Shown here: positions 60,440-64,000 of the stretch, in pieces | How positions within the stretch are numbered: the stretch's first letter is position 1 | Layout of the letters: each line of letters starts with the position of its first letter | Assembly: GCA_027943335.1 (NCBI GenBank) | Contig: BSBK01001118.1 | Coordinates: 2,655,501 to 2,719,500, forward strand | Direction: 5' to 3' | Length of the DNA: 64,000 bases | Source of the DNA: Chamaecyparis obtusa | Taxonomy: Eukaryota; Streptophyta; Pinopsida; Cupressales; Cupressaceae | The notes under the pieces: model-generated | Told to the model about the DNA's origin: nothing | Database searches by the model: none | What the model saw: the letters and a program-made list of their open reading frames with translations, nothing else | Program-made: the position numbers and the translations under genes

Positions 60440-62065
60440 TGTATCATCTTAAAATGGAATCACTTCCATGGTAAGAGCATTTAGCCCTCCAAGTAAGTGG
60501 TTTAGAGTCATGTCAAACACCTTGAATGGATATTCAGCTTGGATCTGGCTTTTCCCCTGTTCTACCCCATTTTCCACTTCTTCCTAGCATTTTTCTGGCA
60601 TTCTGGACTATGAACCTGAGGTTTTTGACCATAAGGTCAAAGTCAATCTTATGGGGTCAAGGTCGACCTCGATCCTAACTAGGTTAGGATCGACCTCGAT
60701 CTTGACCTAGTTAGGTTCGAGATCAACCTTGACCCTAGGGTTCGGGATCTTCAAGGTTAGCTTCCAGTTTCAGGATTTCATCAAAATCTTGCATTTTCCC
60801 TCTTCTTGGCCACTATTTCTCGGATTAAGTGTCAAATTCTCAAATTAATATTTGAGGTGGATCTTTCTCGATATTTGTATAGGATTTCTAATTTATTATT
60901 GGAGATTAACCTTTCTCAATTTTTGTGCCTAATGCTCAAATTAACTTTCGGGTTGGTCTTACCTCGAATTTTGTGACAAGGCTCTTAAATAATTATTTTA
61001 GTTCTATATTAAGGGTGGTACCCTCCTAGAGTTTTGTGTCAAGATTTTAATTTAATTTCCTCTCCATGTGCACCTCTCTAGAGTTTTGTGCCATGGGCCC
61101 TTAATTATTATTTTCTACAAGGCCCCTCTTGTGCCTTAGATCACTATAAAAGGGAGTCTTTCTCTCTCATTTTCTCCATCAAGTTTTGCAATCAAGCATC
61201 TCATCTCACAATCTCTCAAACTCTCAAGTGCAAGCAAGCAAGAAGATCAAGCATTCTAGTCTTCATGCATTCCAATCTTCAAGCATTCAAGCATTCAATT
61301 CATTAAGGAGATCCATTAGAAGCCATTGAAGGATTCAAGCTCTATGGAGCTCTTTTATTGAAGATTCCTCCATTTCCATTCAAGCCTTTTCCAAATTCAA
61401 GATCCATTCAAGATTGGTGTTGAAGATCTAAAGAAAATTGATTGGAGACATCCTATATTTGATTCTACATTCATCCATTTTTGTGGATTCAAAGATTTGA
61501 ATCCTCCACAAGGGTTTCAACTCAAGCAAGGTGAATTGTTCTATTTACTTTGTTTATTCTAGCAATTTCAATTCAATTTCAAGGTTAATTCCTAAATTGG
61601 GGTTTGACTGAAGCATACCCCTCCCCCCACCAACAAACAAAACTATTTTTCTTGCAGGAACAAGTGTGAAATTTTGGATTTGAGATCGGATTTGGATACC
61701 CTTTTTGGCGAACTTCTGAGATTTGCGAACAAAGTCAAAATCGACCTTCAAAATTTCCAAGTCGTTATTGACCTTTTATGAGGGTCAAAGTCGACCTGAT
61801 CTCATTTCAGAAAAAGATTTATGAGTTTTGTAGATCTCACAATTTTGGTTTCAGAGAGCGAAAATCAACAGGTTTTTAGATCGTTTGATAAGTTTTTCAG
61901 CCGATTCTTTTTCGAAAGTATCTTTATTTCTTAATTTCAACATTAATCATTTACATTTACTTTCTATATCAATAAAATTTCATGTAAGTGTAAAATATTG
62001 GCTTTGGGGTCCCTTTTATGTGCAAACCATTGTTCTAGGACCCCATCCACATTTTACCCTACTCA
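60440..62065 (+). repeat. Element E LTR3
   Basis: 1,626 bp, starting TGTATCATCTTAAAATGG and ending CCCTACTCA. TATAAAAG is at 61145. The donor found as GAG|GTAAGT in LTR1 and LTR2 is lost here (gaaagtatct). Confidence 0.88.
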
Positions 62066-63508
62066 CACAGTAATGTTTGTCAATGTGGTTAGACTGAGAC
62101 ATGAAAGCCTTGCTAATAATAATTGCAGATAAACATGTACAAAACCAGATTTATAGTTGCAAATTAAACACACAAAACACAGCTCCATACTCCGATTAGG
62201 GCATTTCTTCCTAAGACTCTGCACCTTACCAGATTCATCCACCTTGTGGAATTACAAGGTAGCCTAAAAGTAGTGGAAGCCGATTCACAGCTTAAAGCTG
62301 CAAGCATAAATGAGCACACATCATTAAAGTTTTAATATTAGTGGGTACTACCCCTGAGGTGAAGGACTTGATGAAGGATGGATAACTACTGAATATTGTA
62401 AAGATTAGCTTTTGTTCAGAAGAAATAACTTTTTTATCCTGGATTTTTGCCCTACATTGTCGATTGTGTGAGAATAGCTCTAGGTTTATTGTCTTTGCAG
62501 TCATAGATTTCATGAAAACACATTGTTGATGATAGATGGGTTTGTACCTGAGGTCACTAGCTATATTACCAGCTGAAGGCAATCTAAAGAATGGCTTCGG
62601 AGATTACACAATGATTTTGTTTGTGTGGTAGATCATTATATGAGCAAATATGTATGACAGCGACTAAGATTTTGAAAATTACTAAAAACATCTCATCTAA
62701 TAAAAATGTCCAATCAACAGAATGAAGGTAGGATAACTAGTATGGTCAAAATTTCAGAAATAGTTTAAATTCTCGTTGGCAATACATGAAATACCAATAT
62801 AAAAACAAATAAAATATTCATGGCCATATATAATCTATTGCAAACCAAGGTATTCTCTTACTAAACCATGCTTCTTAATGATCAATAATGTGCTTCACGG
62901 CAGATAACAGAAAGCCGAAGACATTAGACTAAAATCTGAAATTCCCCATTATAGCTCTTGGTACCAAATCAATTATGAGAATGAATATTATAGCATATAC
63001 TATATAATCAAACAGTAATCTAAATAACACCAAATGTTTACCATCAGATAAAACAATCTAATGTTTAACACACTTTGTTTTGCATTAATTGTTCTTAGAA
63101 ATAAAAAAAAGAGCATATTGCTCTAACAATGATTTGAACGCCAGCAATAACTAATACAAAAAGATCTACATTACAGTTCTTTAAGAAAAACTTTCAGCCA
63201 CAGCTTATCCAAAAGCTTAGAAACCTATAGATAAAGAGCAAGAGTTTAAAAGGGTTTACAAAACACAGTGCGGCACGGTATCCATTGGCCTGGATAGTTT
63301 TCTAACAAACCAGGGATTTTTGTGCTCAAGGATTGGCTCCAAATTGATAGTCCTCCATTTTTGTTGCAAGAGGGTTTCTATGGAAATGCCCTTCCCTATT
63401 TAAATAAGGTTGTACAGGACCTGTTGTAAGGCTCTCTTGGGTCTCATAAGGAAGGGACATATGGGGTATATTCTGAGAAGCTAAAGAATGATACGGTTCC
63501 ATTAATGG
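62066..63508. other. Flank between element E and the MADS remnant
   Basis: This is not recognisably repetitive and probably includes the 3' untranslated and downstream region of the minus-strand MADS gene. The 96-codon minus frame at 62292-62582 has no recognised features. Confidence 0.4.
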
Positions 63509-64000
63509 CTATCCAATAGCATATTCCATAATGGGAACAACATTGTTTTCACCACCAACAGTAAGAGAAACCTCATGCTCTGTTCTTGTAAGGAAATTTA
63601 TTCTATCACCAACAGTTTCTAGCTTAGCATCAATATACTTAATCAAGTCCCGGAGCTTTTCAACACTGAGATCATTCAAACAATTATCCCAGCAAGGATA
63701 CTTCATACCCATCTCAAGCTACTCATTCTCCTTCCTTTTCATGTTCAATTCAAGCTTGAGTTTATTTATCTTCAGTTGTAAGAAAGTGGAATTATCAAGC
63801 TTCTTCTTGTCTTGTTCTTCCTTGGAAAGCCTTCTGTATCTCTCAATGACCTCTAGAGCTTTGGGCATATCAGGCCACACATCAAGATGCTGCTCTTGAG
63901 ATGCTCGTTGATCTACCATATCAGGCCACACATCAAGATGCCCAAAGCAGACCATGCAGGCATCCACTCCACAAAGAATACTCAACTCTTCAACCTTCTT
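63509..64000 (-). pseudogene. Type I (M-gamma-like) MADS-box gene, partial, with in-frame stop
   Basis: MADS-box transcription factors bind CArG DNA; Type I members act mainly in gametophyte and seed development. The window edge cuts the gene, so the first part of the MADS domain lies beyond 64000. Visible are KKVEELSILCGVDACMVCFG (MADS domain, AGL80-like), VWPDMPKALEVIERYRRLSKEEQDKKKLDN, a basic helix (KINKLKLELNMKRKENE), then TAG (63719-63721). The same frame continues LEMGMKYPCW and CLNDLSVEKLRDLIKYIDAKL, the usual C-terminal helix, to a second stop at 63509. The family pattern thus resumes after the TAG, so this is a nonsense mutation, one C-to-T step from CAG. A 24-bp duplication adds residues inside the domain. 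Confidence 0.85.
63866..63940 (-). repeat. 24-bp direct repeat within the MADS coding sequence
   Basis: The 24-bp sequence encoding HLDVWPDM occurs at 63917-63940 and again at 63866-63889, exactly 51 bp (17 codons) apart, so the frame is kept. Related proteins have one VWP motif at this place, so the copy and the 9-residue spacer VDQRASQEQ look like an insertion. Confidence 0.9.

Noticed and set aside
62292..62582. 96-codon minus-strand frame as a gene
   Set aside because: No domain or composition signal. More likely downstream flank of the MADS remnant.

Overview
The window is a nuclear segment of a large, AT-rich, repeat-dominated land-plant genome. The evidence is several plant LTR-retrotransposon families with Met-tRNA-type primer-binding sites, a CACTA DNA transposon with a TNP2 transposase, and a Type I MADS-box gene remnant. 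The long degenerate telomere-like block and deep nesting would suit a gymnosperm-like genome, but the sequence does not prove the species. I found no intact host gene, rRNA, tRNA or CRISPR array.

Layout. (1) 1-480: AT-rich flank with a near-perfect 152-bp foldback (181-332). (2) 484-4410: degenerate TTAGGG/TTTAGGG-like repeats built as two tandem copies of a ~1.9-kb unit. (3) 4411-8274: AT-rich sequence with small tandem repeats and two weak exon-like pieces on the minus strand. (4) 8275-45866: one old Copia-like LTR element on the minus strand (element A), opened by two large insertions. The first, in its 3' LTR, is a plus-strand Copia-like element (B, 8403-24841). B itself holds a 10.3-kb Gypsy-like gag-only element with 4.3-kb LTRs (C, 9546-19831, 5-bp TSD CAACA) and a probable solo LTR (20536-21918). 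The second, between two codons of A's first zinc knuckle, is a 15.9-kb CACTA transposon (D, 28226-44087). D carries a decayed multi-exon TNP2 gene, itself split by a 1.19-kb solo-LTR-like insertion (37857-39046), an 8-kb field of direct and inverted repeats, and a 384-bp foldback. (5) 45867-48610: flank with a 177-bp tandem duplication and a short unassigned minus-strand reading frame. (6) 48611-62065: a Gypsy (Tat/Ogre-like) element E in a three-LTR arrangement. Its middle LTR is split by a 4,318-bp reverse-oriented solo LTR (F, TSD TCAAC) related to the LTR of C. (7) 62066-64000: flank, then the 3' part of a minus-strand Type I (M-gamma-like) MADS-box gene running off the window end, broken by an in-frame TAG.

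Common thread: LTR elements A, B, C and E keep gag and/or protease-type modules, primer sites and polypurine tracts, but I see no reverse transcriptase, RNase H or integrase anywhere in the window. They look like non-autonomous elements copied by enzymes supplied in trans. Many in-frame stops are TAG codons one C-to-T step from CAG, as expected from long-term CHG cytosine methylation. The order of insertion can be read from the nesting: A is oldest; B and D entered A; C and the 20.5-kb solo LTR entered B; the 37.9-kb solo LTR entered D; F entered E. All homology statements come from reading by eye, and no alignment or database search was run.
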